Shown: positions 15,665 to 24,723, counted from the first letter of the stretch. The stretch is 28,297 bases of DNA from Firmicutes bacterium UBA2598 (GCA_002339345.1 DDKM01000042.1:1-28297), one strand, 5' to 3'. Translations and numbers: made by a program. The notes: generated from the sequence alone by a model not told the origin.

Positions 15665-16831
15665 ATGCAAAGGAAGATACCGTGCGTTGTAATGCGGGGA
15701 GGAACCAGTCGTGCGCTGTTCTTCAAGGAAGAAGATCTTCCAAAGGATCAGCGGATTCGTGAGCAGGTGATTATGACGGCTTTCGGTAGTCCTGACCCGA
15801 ACGGGCGCCAGATTAACGGGTTGGGAGGGGCGACCTCGACTACCAGCAAAGTGGCTATTATTAGCCGCCGCGAGGGCGAGCCTAATACAGTCAATTACAC
15901 CTTCGGCCAGGTGAGTGTAACGGATCCCTTAATCGACTACAAGGGTAATTGCGGCAATATCTCTTCGGCTGTTGGTCCCTTTGCCATTGACGAGGGCCTG
16001 GTGGACCGAGTTGAGGAACCTTATACCACGGTAAGTGTTTATAACACCAATACTAAGAAATACATTATTTCACGGGTCCCGGTGGAAAACGGTAAAGCTA
16101 AGGTGGAAGGCGACTTTGTGATAGCCGGGATCCCTGGCAGTGGCGCAAAGATCGCCCTGGATTTCACGGAGCCAGGCGGGGCTGTAACCGGAAAGCTCTT
16201 GCCCACCGGGCAAGTGCGTGATGAATTGGAAACAGAAGGCTATGGGAAGTTCACTGTGTCCATCGTGGACGCGGCCAACCCCCTGGTTTTTGTCCGGGCT
16301 TCTGACCTAGGTATTTCCGGGGTGGAACTACCGTTGCAAGTGGACTCAAACCCCGAACTGCTAAAGAAGATCGAAAGCATTCGCGCCGCAGCAGCAGTGA
16401 AAATTGGCTTGGTTGCGAAAGCGGCGGAAGCCAGTAAAAAGAGCCCGGCAGTGCCCAAGATAGCCTTTGTTTCACCGCCGCGAGATTACCTGTGTGTTCC
16501 GGGAAACATGGTCTCTGGCACGGAAATTGACCTTGTTTCCCGAATCATGTCCATGGGTAAGCTGCACAATGCCTACGCCATTACCGGTGCCATTTGCACG
16601 GCCACTGCGGCCAAGCTAGAAGGCAGCGTGGTATGGGAAATGATCCCGGAAGAACGCCATGCCTCTAATGAAGTGCGTATTGGGCACCCCACTGGGATTG
16701 TTCCCATTGAAATTACGATGGGGATGGACGATAACGGCCGACCAACTGTCGAAAAGGGCACTGCCTTCCGCACGGCGCGCCGCCTGATGGAAGGTTTGGT
16801 ACTGGTACCGGAAGCACTGTTTGAAGCCTAG
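15665..16831 (+). CDS. PrpF/3-methylitaconate isomerase family protein
   Basis: A 388-residue PrpF-family protein (DUF453, diaminopimelate-epimerase fold). Members are PrpF, which isomerises aconitate-type products in the AcnD-dependent methylcitrate cycle, and 3-methylitaconate delta-isomerase (Mii) of nicotinate fermentation. Family landmarks are VVMRGGTSRALFF (8-20), GLGGATSTTSKVAII (52-66) with Lys62, and DYKGNCGNISSAVGPFA (91-107) with Cys96. It ends with GTAFRTARRLMEG. ATG start after GAAAGGGGAG. Last gene of the second operon, directly before a strong terminator. Together with the lyase at 11360 it could serve either a methylcitrate-type or a methylitaconate/dimethylmalate-type route. 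Confidence 0.9.
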   Translation: MQRKIPCVVMRGGTSRALFFKEEDLPKDQRIREQVIMTAFGSPDPNGRQINGLGGATSTTSKVAIISRREGEPNTVNYTFGQVSVTDPLIDYKGNCGNISSAVGPFAIDEGLVDRVEEPYTTVSVYNTNTKKYIISRVPVENGKAKVEGDFVIAGIPGSGAKIALDFTEPGGAVTGKLLPTGQVRDELETEGYGKFTVSIVDAANPLVFVRASDLGISGVELPLQVDSNPELLKKIESIRAAAAVKIGLVAKAAEASKKSPAVPKIAFVSPPRDYLCVPGNMVSGTEIDLVSRIMSMGKLHNAYAITGAICTATAAKLEGSVVWEMIPEERHASNEVRIGHPTGIVPIEITMGMDDNGRPTVEKGTAFRTARRLMEGLVLVPEALFEA

Positions 16832-16847
16832 GGCTAAAACAACAACT

Positions 16848-16885
16848 GGCCCGGGCGGTACAGATTTGTCTCCCCCGGGCCTTTT
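16848..16885 (+). terminator. Strong Rho-independent terminator
   Basis: A perfect 8-bp GC-rich stem, GGCCCGGG (16848-16855) with CCCGGGCC (16874-16881), an 18-base loop, then TTTT (16882-16885). It begins 17 bases after the PrpF-type gene and closes the second operon. Confidence 0.85.
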
Positions 16886-16944
16886 GCAATTTATACTCTG
16901 GCGAAGGATTAAACTCCTGCGCGGTAGGCAAGTAGCTACAGGGG

Positions 16945-17088
16945 GTGATACTACAGGTAACTGAACCTCAGCGGAAGTACCACGAGATCAGGGCTCAAAG
17001 GTGTGTCCAGGCGCTACAAAAGAAGGGGTTTCAGGCGGTTTGCGTTCAAAACGCACTAGCTGCCAACTTGCCTAGCCTCCTTTTGTAA
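16945..17088 (+). pseudogene. Truncated LUD-domain gene fragment
   Basis: The frame from GTG 16945 to TAA 17088 encodes about 47 residues. The stretch VTEPQRKYHEIRAQRCVQAL, then QKKGFQAV, aligns residue by residue with the start of the intact LUD protein at 5852 (MTDPVRKYQDLRGQKCVQAL, then QRNGFKAL). Similarity stops after about 30 residues and the remaining 160 residues of the family are absent. The two copies differ at many positions, so this is an old paralog remnant rather than a recent copy. Confidence 0.75.
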
Positions 17089-17109
17089 CGAGAGTCAGAG
17101 GTGAGAGGT

Positions 17110-18510
17110 ATGTGGCTAGAGGTGCCGTTAGGCCGTAGTCAAATAGGAGCAGATTTCCCAGAAGGGACGGTATGCTTGAATGGTGGCAGCCTGCCGGTAT
17201 TGAAAGACTTGGAATAAGCGATCCGCAGTGCAATGGAAACTCCTACCAGTTCTGGCCGCTTGTGTAACATGGCGGCTGGAAAGAAAAATGCCGTCATCGT
17301 CATCAACGACATCACTCGTCCCTCAGTGCTGACGCATGAAAAATACCCGCAGACCGCCATTTTTTCACACCTTTACAAGAAAATAGCGCGAAAGGTTATT
17401 TCGTTCCAACCCCTGTAAGCCCTGATATGCCTGCGTTTTAAAAGTCGTGCGTCAGCTCTGCTCGTCCCTATCCTGGTCGGGAACTCGTTTCCGCGTGTGT
17501 TGAGGAATTGACAGCAGGTGGGATACCTGAATCCCGAATCACCCTTTTAGTCGCAACGGGCAACCATCGCGCAGCCACACCCGGCGAGCTTGTCGAAATA
17601 TTTGGGCCAGAATGGCCGCGTCGCCTGAAAGTGGTCAATCACGACTGCATGGCGGAAGAGGATATGGTCTATCTGGGTGAGACGCCACGGGGAGTTCCTG
17701 TGTACCTGAACCGCGTGCTCGTGGAGGCTCAGGTCAAGGTACTGACAGGGCTGATCGCCCCCACCATGCCGTCGGTCTCAGTGGCGGCCGCAAGAGCGTG
17801 ATTCCCGGTGTGGCAGGCCTGGAGACTTTGCGGGTACATCACTCCCCTATCCGGCCTGATCATCCTGCTATGGGCTGGATAGAGGGTAATCCCTTTCATG
17901 AAGAGGCCTTAGCAGGGGCGCGGATGGCCAGTATTGACTTTATCGTCAACACGGTCAATGATGCCGATAACAGGGTGGTCGCTGTGGTAGCCGGGGATTT
18001 GGCGGCGGCGCATGCGGAGGGTGTCCGTTTATCCCGCCCCTTGTGGCACTGTGAAGCAGAGATGGCGGACATCGTGGTCGTCAGCCCGGGCGGGTATCCC
18101 CGGGATATCGACCTGCACCAGGCCCAGAAATCCCTTTCCGTGGCTGAAACCATCTGCCGGCCAGGAGGTACGTTGATCCTGGTGGCCGAAGCTAAAGGCG
18201 GTATCAGTAAGTTTGCATCCTGGCTGGAGGAAGCCGGTTCTCCCGCGGAGGTGGTGGAAAGGTTTCAACGGGAGGGTTATAACAGGGAAGCATCGGCCAA
18301 GGCTTATTACTACGCTAAGTCCCTTATGCAGTGGGAGATTTACCTGGTAGACCTACTCTGCTGGGGGATCGGTTGCGTTCCATGTTCCTGGTTCCTTTCC
18401 CGGATCTCCAGTCGGCGCTCGATGCCGCCCTAGCCAAACACGGCTCGGGCTCCACCGTAGCTGTTCTACCTCATGCCATGGGCGTGATCCCGGTTGCTGT
18501 GAGTTCGTAG
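17110..18510 (+). pseudogene. larA: Decayed LarA-family gene (nickel-dependent hydroxyacid racemase-like)
   Basis: Pieces of one LarA/DUF2088-type protein (usually about 420 residues) are spread over three frames. Seen in order: an N terminus with MWLEVPLGRSQIGADFPEGT; an in-frame TAA at 17215-17217; GKKNAVIVINDITRPS; a disrupted stretch (about 17328-17500); ITLLVATGNHRAATPGELVE; a shift near 17765 joining to HHAVGLSGGRKSVIPGVAGL; a long central and C-terminal block; and a last shift near 18355 before the ending AVLPHAMGVIPVAVSS. LarA interconverts lactate enantiomers with a nickel-pincer cofactor; homologs act on other 2-hydroxy acids. With one nonsense codon and at least three frame breaks it is almost certainly non-functional. 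Confidence 0.85.
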
Positions 18511-18736
18511 CAAGTGCTATCTACCCGGAACAGTAAAGTAAAAAGGCTTATTCAGCCGCAATTGTGATAGCCTGTGCATCCCCTGAGAATATCATGGTTT
18601 GAAAGCAGCTAGCAGCCAGTTGCCTGCGGGTGGGTTGGTTGCTGTCTTGCTTGATAGAGAGGGGGATGCGCTTGGCATATCAAAGGTAGGTTAAGCAACC
18701 GTAACTATACTTACCTAATGGAAAGGAGCAAAAAAC

Positions 18737-19504
18737 ATGACTAAGCAGGAACTCACTCAAAAGGTAAAGGAAATGGCCCTCAATCAGTTAGATATGGTAG
18801 GGATCACCCCTTCCTCTCGCCTGGAGTGTGCACCGGAGGGCCGGCGCCCGTCTGATATACTACCCACAGCCCGTTCGGTGATAGTGGGTCTTATTCACAT
18901 TCTGGATTCTGTTTGCGATGACCTGCCCTATTCCCGGTATGAGTACACCAACCAGTTCTTTATACTCAATGGAATTTTGAATGAAACCGCCAGAAAGATA
19001 TGCCACTTCCTTGAAGAAGAAGGCTATCGCGCTTTGCCGATACCGGCGGCCTATCCGCGGATCAATAAACTACCCGCCGGGGTTCTGTCCCACCGGCATG
19101 CGGCGGTGGCTGCCGGGTTAGGCGAATTTGCCCTGAATAACCTACTTACAACCGAGAAGTACGGCTCGCGGGTACGGCTGGTTAGTATTGTTACCGAGGC
19201 AGATCTTGAGGCGGATGAGCCCTACAAAGCTACCTTGTGTGAGGAACGCCGCCAGACCTGCGGCTTGGCCTGTGTACGCAACTGTCCTACCGGTTCGCTA
19301 ACGGCTGATAGCTATATAGATAAGCTGAAGTGTCTGCATTACCAGGAACAGATTATGCCCTGGAGTGCGGCGGAACTCAGGTGTGGCCTTTGCCTGGCTT
19401 CTTGCCCCATTGGCAAGCGGGAGTTCAAGGAGCCTGCCCAGCCGGAGAAACGGTCCGAGAAAGTCAAAGAGTTGAAAGAACTCTGGACAGGAGCAAAATG
19501 GTAA
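18737..19504 (+). CDS. QueG-like 4Fe-4S protein, function unknown
   Basis: A 255-residue cytoplasmic protein resembling the iron-sulfur part of epoxyqueuosine reductase and reductive-dehalogenase-like proteins. HRHAAVAAGLGEFALNNLL (119-137) and RVRLVSIVTEADLE (145-158) are typical of that fold. Eight cysteines for two clusters are visible: Cys168, 175, 179 and 183 (ending CVRNCPTG), and Cys199, 216, 219 and 223 (ending CGLCLASCPIG). It is shorter than QueG (usually over 300 residues) and a tRNA role is not implied. ATG start after GGAAAGGAG (18720-18728). It precedes the aconitase gene by 145 bases and may be an accessory electron carrier for the cluster. Confidence 0.8.
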   Translation: MTKQELTQKVKEMALNQLDMVGITPSSRLECAPEGRRPSDILPTARSVIVGLIHILDSVCDDLPYSRYEYTNQFFILNGILNETARKICHFLEEEGYRALPIPAAYPRINKLPAGVLSHRHAAVAAGLGEFALNNLLTTEKYGSRVRLVSIVTEADLEADEPYKATLCEERRQTCGLACVRNCPTGSLTADSYIDKLKCLHYQEQIMPWSAAELRCGLCLASCPIGKREFKEPAQPEKRSEKVKELKELWTGAKW

Positions 19505-19649
19505 ACATTTGTATCCACCGGTAAAGGTTGATGTTTATCGGATTTTGCCGTGGGGGGTGGGAATAATGGGATATGGTCTCCCGGGGATGGAATCGGTCCC
19601 GACCCTGGGGCTTAACAATTCCCCAAAACGCAGGTCAGGAGGAATTCCA

Positions 19650-21566
19650 ATGGAAGAAAATTTGGTCAGAAAGATTTTACGCAGCCACCTGGTTGAAGGA
19701 GAAATGATCCCGGGTCAGGAGATCGGGATCCGGATTGACCAGACACTGACTCAGGATGCCAGCGGAACCATGGCTTTCTTACAGTTTGAGGCCATGGGAG
19801 TTGACAGGGTGCGCACGGAATTGTCAGTCAATTATGTAGACCATAATACTCTCCAAACTGGTTTTGAGAATGCCGATGACCACCGTTTTCTGCAGGATAT
19901 GGCATCCAAATACGGAGTGAAGTTCTCGCGCCCTGGAAATGGGATTTGCCACCAGGTCCACCTGGAAAGGTTCGGGGTCCCTGGTAAGACCCTTCTTGGA
20001 GCCGACAGCCATACCCCTACCGGTGGTGGGCTTGGGATGTTGGCGATTGGTGCGGGGGGATTGGATGTGGCTATGGCTATGGGTGGGGCTCCTTTTTACC
20101 TGACCATGCCCAAAGTGATAAATGTGCGGTTACACGGTGTCCTACCCCCGTGGGTATCAGCCAAGGATGTGATCCTGGAAGTGTTGCGCCGCATCTCGGT
20201 AAAGGGTGGGATAGGAAAAATCCTGGAGTACAGTGGTGAAGGGGTGGCCTCCCTTTCGGTGCCGGAGCGCGGCACCATTACCAACATGGGGGCTGAAACA
20301 GGGGCGACAAGTTCTGTCTTCCCCAGCGACGAAGTGACCCGCGCCTTTTTGCGAGCACAGGGTCGTGAAGGCGATTGGGTACCGCTGGCTGCGGATCCCG
20401 ATGCCGAGTACGACGAAGTTATCGACATCGATTTGGGTGCTCTTGTTCCCCTGGTTGCATGTCCCCACAGCCCGGATAACGTACGCCGCGTAGATGAAAT
20501 AGGGAACTTGCCGGTAGACCAGGTAATGATCGGGAGTTGCACTAACTCCTCGTTTGTAGACATGATGCGCGTGGCCGCCATTCTGAAAGGCAAGGCGGTT
20601 CACCCTAGGGTTAGCTTGGTAATTGCGCCCGGTTCACGTCAAGTAATGACCATGCTAGCGGAAAACGGGGCCTTGGCGGATATGGTAGCCGCTGGGGCAC
20701 GGATTCTCGAACTGGCTTGTGGCCCGTGTGTGGGGATGGGCCAGGCACCCCCGTCTGGAGGGATATCTTTAAGGACCAACAACAGGAACTTTAAAGGGCG
20801 GAGCGGTACAGCAGACGGCCAGATTTATCTGGTAAGTCCCGAAACCGCGGCAGCAAGTGCTATCGCGGGTGAATTGACCGACCCGCGCATTTTGGACACT
20901 CCACCGGTAGTAGAGTTTCCTGAGGCCTTTTCCATCAATGACAATATGGTTATCGAACCAGAATGCGATCCGAGCATTGAGGTACGTAGGGGGCCGAACA
21001 TCAAACCCTTGCCCAAACGCGGCCCGATGGAGGAGAATATTACCGGACAGGTATTGATCAAGGTGGGAGATAACATCACTACCGACCACATTATGCCGGC
21101 CGGCGCAAAAATCCTTCCGTTGCGTTCCAATATCCCGGCTATTGCTGAACATGTTTTCGAACAGGTAGACCCTGAATTTGCTACTAGGGCAAAGAAAGCA
21201 GGGGGAGGATGGATAGTAGGTGGAGAAAATTACGGGCAGGGATCGAGCCGCGAGCATGCTGCTCTGGCACCCATGTACTTAGGGGTGAAGGCTGTCCTGG
21301 CCAAATCTATGGCCCGTATCCACCGGGATAACCTGGTGAATTTTGGTATACTCCCGCTTACTTTTAAGCGATCCGAAGACTACGAAACATTGGAACAAGG
21401 GGACCAGTTGGAAATAAGCTGTGCTACCGCAGCATTAAAGAATGGAGAAAGGGAACTTGTCGTATGGAATGTCACGAAAGGGCTAACTTATCCTGTTTTA
21501 GTCGGGCTGACACCGCGACAAATTAAAATCGTCCTGGCTGGTGGCCTGCTTAACACACTCAACTAG
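19650..21566 (+). CDS. Aconitate hydratase family protein
   Basis: A 638-residue single-chain aconitase of the short bacterial type. It would interconvert citrate, cis-aconitate and isocitrate, or a methylated analogue. Seen: LGADSHTPTGGGLGMLAIGA (117-136); 4Fe-4S ligands Cys297 (GSCTNSS), Cys357 and Cys360 (ACGPCVGMGQ); SLRTNNRNFKGRSGT; and the swivel domain with TTDHIMPAGAKILP, VGGENYGQGSSREHAAL (catalytic Ser) and NFGILPLTF. I chose ATG 19650 because AGGAGGAATT (19637-19646) precedes it; the frame is open upstream to 19509, but no ribosome binding site was seen there. Homoaconitase, 2-methylaconitate hydratase or dimethylmalate dehydratase activity is possible. The DUF1446 gene follows. 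Confidence 0.92.
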   Translation: MEENLVRKILRSHLVEGEMIPGQEIGIRIDQTLTQDASGTMAFLQFEAMGVDRVRTELSVNYVDHNTLQTGFENADDHRFLQDMASKYGVKFSRPGNGICHQVHLERFGVPGKTLLGADSHTPTGGGLGMLAIGAGGLDVAMAMGGAPFYLTMPKVINVRLHGVLPPWVSAKDVILEVLRRISVKGGIGKILEYSGEGVASLSVPERGTITNMGAETGATSSVFPSDEVTRAFLRAQGREGDWVPLAADPDAEYDEVIDIDLGALVPLVACPHSPDNVRRVDEIGNLPVDQVMIGSCTNSSFVDMMRVAAILKGKAVHPRVSLVIAPGSRQVMTMLAENGALADMVAAGARILELACGPCVGMGQAPPSGGISLRTNNRNFKGRSGTADGQIYLVSPETAAASAIAGELTDPRILDTPPVVEFPEAFSINDNMVIEPECDPSIEVRRGPNIKPLPKRGPMEENITGQVLIKVGDNITTDHIMPAGAKILPLRSNIPAIAEHVFEQVDPEFATRAKKAGGGWIVGGENYGQGSSREHAALAPMYLGVKAVLAKSMARIHRDNLVNFGILPLTFKRSEDYETLEQGDQLEISCATAALKNGERELVVWNVTKGLTYPVLVGLTPRQIKIVLAGGLLNTLN

Positions 21567-21660
21567 AATCAACCGGGCAGGAAAGAAACCAGGGAGCAAG
21601 GTCACACCGTCTTGCCCCTTTTCTTCCCGAGCCAAGGATGCGCCCAAAGACTGGAAGGAA

Positions 21661-23040
21661 GTGAGCCAACAAGTGAAAGAGGTGCGCGCGCTTTCAGCGA
21701 CAGGGATGCTGGGATCAGGATTCAAGGAGGCATCATTGCGAACAGGTCTGTCTTGGGACCCTGATTTTATCGGGTGTGACGCGGGAACTACCGATTTTGG
21801 TCCCTACTATCTCGGGTCCGGAGAATCAAATTTTTCCGTAAACGCTCTAAAAAGGGACATCCGCCTCATTCTGTTGGGCGCAAGAAGCCGGAGGATACCG
21901 GCAATTATCGGGTCTGCGGGGACCGCGGGGGCAGATGTCCATCTGGAACGCATAGTGTCCCTGGTTTTCGCAATTGCCCGTGATGAGGGTTTACACTTCA
22001 GGTTGGCAGTTATTCATTCGGAACAGGATAAGGATTACCTGGTCCAGAAGTTGCACGAAAACCGCATTAAACCTCTCAGAAATGCCCCTCTATTAACAGA
22101 GGAGGTGATCCATCGGAGCACACATATTGTGGGTATGGCCGGAGCGGAGCCTTTCCAGGAAGCCCTAGATAACGGGGCGGAGGTAATCGTAGCCGGGCGC
22201 TCAAGTGACACCTCGATTTTTGCCGCTCTCCCACTTCAACAGGGGTTACCGCCGGCAGTTGTCTGGCAGGCGGCTAAGATCCTGGAGTGCGGCGCGGCCT
22301 GTGTGCGGCAAAGGAAATACCCTGATTGCCTTTTCGTCAAAATGGATCCCAAAGGATTTTCAGTTGAGCCCCCCAATCCGGAATACAGCTGCTCCCCGGT
22401 AAGCGTTGCCTCCCATAACCTTTATGAAAACGCCAATCCATATCTTTTGGTGGAACCCTCCGGCATTCTGGATACGTCAGGTTGCAGGTATGAGGCGATC
22501 AATTCCCGGGCTGTGCGTGTGACAGGCGGACGTTTTACTCCGGCAGCCACATACACTATTAAGCTGGAAGGTGCGGAACTGGCTGGCTACCAAAGCATTA
22601 TTATAGGTGGTATTCGGGATTCCATGATCCTCCGTCAACTGGATTCATGGTTAAATGGGATGGAGACAGCCTTAAAAGATAGGTTCGAGGCGGTATTTGG
22701 TCCGGAAATTTCGGACAGGTATACTCTCTACTTTCGTGTATACGGTAGGGACGGAGTAATGGGCCGGCTGGAACCGCAACATCATATTGGTCACGAGGTA
22801 GGCCTGGTAATTGAAATCACCGCTGATGATCAGGCGACCGCTTCCGCCTTGGCCAAGTCCGCGGGCCACCTCGCTGTACATTATCCCATCCCGGAATGGA
22901 ACGGCCTGATTACCTCTATTGCGTTTCCCTACTCACCATCGGAACTGGAACGGGGACCTGTTTACAGGTTTAACATGAATCACGTGGTAGAGCCCCATAC
23001 ACCGGGTGAAATGTTTAAAATAGAGTATTTCAACGTATAG
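21661..23040 (+). CDS. DUF1446 (AtuA-like) family protein
   Basis: A protein of about 459 residues in the DUF1446 family, whose best-known member, AtuA, is needed for acyclic terpene degradation in Pseudomonas but has no defined reaction. Family signatures: a short strand and ATGMLGSG near the start, DFIGCDAGTTDFGPYYLGSG, PAIIGSAGTAGADVHLE, VIVAGRSSDTSIFAALPL and ILECGAACVRQ. The frame is open from 21541, overlapping the aconitase end, but family similarity begins just before ATGMLGSG. Candidate starts are GTG 21661, 21673 and 21682 and ATG 21706; GGAAGGA at 21653-21659 would best serve 21673. I list 21661, with the start uncertain by about 15 codons. DUF4387 follows 11 bases later, a frequent pairing. 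Confidence 0.85.
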   Translation: MSQQVKEVRALSATGMLGSGFKEASLRTGLSWDPDFIGCDAGTTDFGPYYLGSGESNFSVNALKRDIRLILLGARSRRIPAIIGSAGTAGADVHLERIVSLVFAIARDEGLHFRLAVIHSEQDKDYLVQKLHENRIKPLRNAPLLTEEVIHRSTHIVGMAGAEPFQEALDNGAEVIVAGRSSDTSIFAALPLQQGLPPAVVWQAAKILECGAACVRQRKYPDCLFVKMDPKGFSVEPPNPEYSCSPVSVASHNLYENANPYLLVEPSGILDTSGCRYEAINSRAVRVTGGRFTPAATYTIKLEGAELAGYQSIIIGGIRDSMILRQLDSWLNGMETALKDRFEAVFGPEISDRYTLYFRVYGRDGVMGRLEPQHHIGHEVGLVIEITADDQATASALAKSAGHLAVHYPIPEWNGLITSIAFPYSPSELERGPVYRFNMNHVVEPHTPGEMFKIEYFNV

Positions 23041-23051
23041 GGGGAGAGAAC

Positions 23052-23360
23052 GTGCCCACGTTGGGTGATTTGGCGAAACTGATCAGGAGCAAGAATGCGG
23101 GTCCGTTCGAATTGACCTTCGACATCATGTTCGAGGACAAAGAAAACTACGAAAGAGTGAAGCAATCCGGTAGACTTTCCCGTGAACTGCTGGCCGGCCT
23201 GTACGGTATTTCTGTTGGTGATATTTCGCTCATTGAATATGATGCCGCCAACGCTATCAAAGTCACCATCCCCAGACCGTGTATTTCTGGAGACATAGGC
23301 GACGGGGATGTGTTCGGAGGGCAGCAGTATGGGCCCTTGGTAGAAATCGAAATACCGTGA
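23052..23360 (+). CDS. DUF4387 family protein
   Basis: A 102-residue protein matching DUF4387: LGDLAKLIRSKNAGPFELTF (4-23), DIMFEDKENYERVK, and the glycine-rich ending SGDIGDGDVFGGQQYGPLVE. Family function is unknown; it commonly sits next to DUF1446 and the two may form one complex. The GTG start at 23052 follows GGGGGAGAG immediately after the DUF1446 stop, consistent with one transcript. No membrane segment or signal peptide. Confidence 0.85.
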   Translation: MPTLGDLAKLIRSKNAGPFELTFDIMFEDKENYERVKQSGRLSRELLAGLYGISVGDISLIEYDAANAIKVTIPRPCISGDIGDGDVFGGQQYGPLVEIEIP

Positions 23361-23361
23361 A

Positions 23362-23404
23362 TTCTGTGCTAAAAGCCTTAGTTCTAAAACCGCTTAACAC
23401 AGAA
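23362..23404 (+). repeat. Stem-loop between DUF4387 and DUF1847
   Basis: TTCTGTG (23362-23368) pairs perfectly with CACAGAA (23398-23404), extended past one mismatch by TAA/TTA. The loop is about 23 bases. There is no T-run after it, so it is not a standard terminator; it may be an mRNA processing or stability element. Confidence 0.4.
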
Positions 23405-23468
23405 CAGTACATGCCCCAGGGAGAACTATGATATCTTTGCGGAAAAACAAGTACAGGAGGGAACCTGT

Positions 23469-24105
23469 ATGAACTGTGCAACGTGTAAGATGTACGCCTG
23501 TCGTTCCGGGCATACGGAAAAGCAACCTGAAGACTGTCCAATGGTCACTGAACCCTTGGTTTACCAGGAGGGTTGGGCAGAGTACCTAGACTATGAGGTA
23601 GGGGATATCGCCAGGGTTTCCGCCCGTACAGAGGCGGCTGGCTATGGTCAGTGGACCCGAATCCAAGAGGTTTTGGAGTTCAGCCGTCGGGCTGGTTTCC
23701 GCCGCTTGGGTTTGGCCTTTTGTTCCGGGTTACGCCAGGAGGCCCGCCAGCTCGTAGGTGTCTTTGAAGGCAATGGGAAGGCAATGGGTTTGAGGTAATT
23801 TCAGTAATGTGTAAGACAGGGGCGGGCCCAAGGAAAAGCTGGGTATTGTAGATCACGAAAAAGTAAGACCCGGGTGGTTCGAGGCCATGTGTAACTCTGT
23901 AACCCAGGCGAAGCTTCTTAACAAGGCCAAGACCGACCTCAATGTCCTGGTAGGCCTTTGCGTTGGACATGACTCTTTATTTATCAAGTTTTCCAAGGCC
24001 CCGGTTACCGTGTTGGCTGCCAAGGACCGGGTGTTGGCCCATAATCCTCTTGCTGCCCTTTACGCCGGTCACTATTTCAACAAAAAACTGATGGAACATC
24101 GCTAG
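23469..24105 (+). pseudogene. DUF1847 metal-binding protein gene, frameshifted
   Basis: The N-terminal part (MNCATCKMYACRSGHTEKQ, then PEDCPM) shows the cysteine-rich start of DUF1847, and the C-terminal part (LNKAKTDLNVLVGLCVGHDS, then AHNPLAALYAGHY) is the family's conserved end. Between them the frame breaks twice. An exact 11-bp tandem duplication, AAGGCAATGGG at 23767-23777 and 23778-23788, shifts the frame and ends the first part at 23798; without it the sequence reads VFEGNGFEVISVMCK. A second one-base slip lies near 23828, after which KEKLGIVDHEKVRPGWFEAM resumes in frame. The start has a good AGGAGGG. Everything else is well kept, so inactivation looks recent. The family has no known reaction. 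Confidence 0.85.
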
Positions 24106-24285
24106 AAAACACTACTTTCAGCCGCGTGAAGTCCGCATAACCTTAAAGAAGGATATTTTTACTTTACGGCGAATGTTTTAACAAAGGGGTTAGGTGCGAA
24201 CTCTTCACGAGTAGGGAGCCCTAACACAACTGAGGTATATCTGCAACTGCCTGGTTTTCCTGGTCGGATTGAGTAGATAAAGCAA

Positions 24286-24326
24286 CCAGTTGTAATCTCT
24301 TATATTGCACTGGTGTTTTTTGTTTT
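24286..24326 (+). terminator. Rho-independent terminator downstream of the DUF1847 pseudogene
   Basis: CCAGT (24286-24290) pairs with ACTGG (24309-24313), and after a one-base bulge GTAAT (24292-24296) pairs with ATTGC (24304-24308) with one wobble. TTTTTTGTTTT follows at 24316-24326. It lies about 180 bases after the pseudogene and probably ends the aconitase-DUF1446 transcript. No gene is seen between 24106 and 24285. Confidence 0.55.
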
Positions 24327-24355
24327 ACGAGATGATTTTATCGTTATGTTATTGT

Positions 24356-24716
24356 TCAGATGTTGTTGATCTTCCTGGGAATACCCCGGGTGTACTGGTG
24401 AATGAGTTTGATGGCTTCTTCGGTAAAAATGTGGTTATGGCAGCCGGCGGTCTTTAAATGGTGCTGGATATACGCCCTGGTCTCCTCTTCGGCAAGGCCC
24501 ATCAAGTGGAAGCGAATCTCGATGCGCTGGTTGATGGCCTTGAAGGCAGAAAGGCTTAAGGTTTTCAAAAGTTCCGGCTGGCCCATCAGGATCAGCGTCA
24601 CTGGCCAAAAGTTCCTGCTGGGCCTTGGAGGGATAAAGCTGGCCGGGATTAATATTCTTGGTAAAGGGGGTCTGGGAAAACCCGAAGAACTGCTCATACA
24701 CGGTCATCATCACCTC
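24356..24716 (-). pseudogene. ExeA-like AAA ATPase remnant (transposition helper) with internal deletion
   Basis: The minus strand begins with MMTVYEQFFGFSQTPFTKNI, then PGQLYPSKAQQELLA, the N terminus of ExeA/TniB-like ATPases that accompany transposases. It then jumps, out of frame near 24605, to LILMGQPELLKTLSLSAFKA and the late part of the domain, ending IHQYTRGIPRKINNI at a stop. The segment that should carry the Walker A and Walker B motifs, roughly 100 residues, is missing, and the C terminus is short. It cannot be an active ATPase. Confidence 0.8.
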
Positions 24717-24723
24717 CATCTGT

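Noticed and set aside
17215..17217. TAA in LarA considered as a real gene end giving a small peptide
   Set aside because: The conserved LarA sequence continues in the same frame after it and several other breaks follow.
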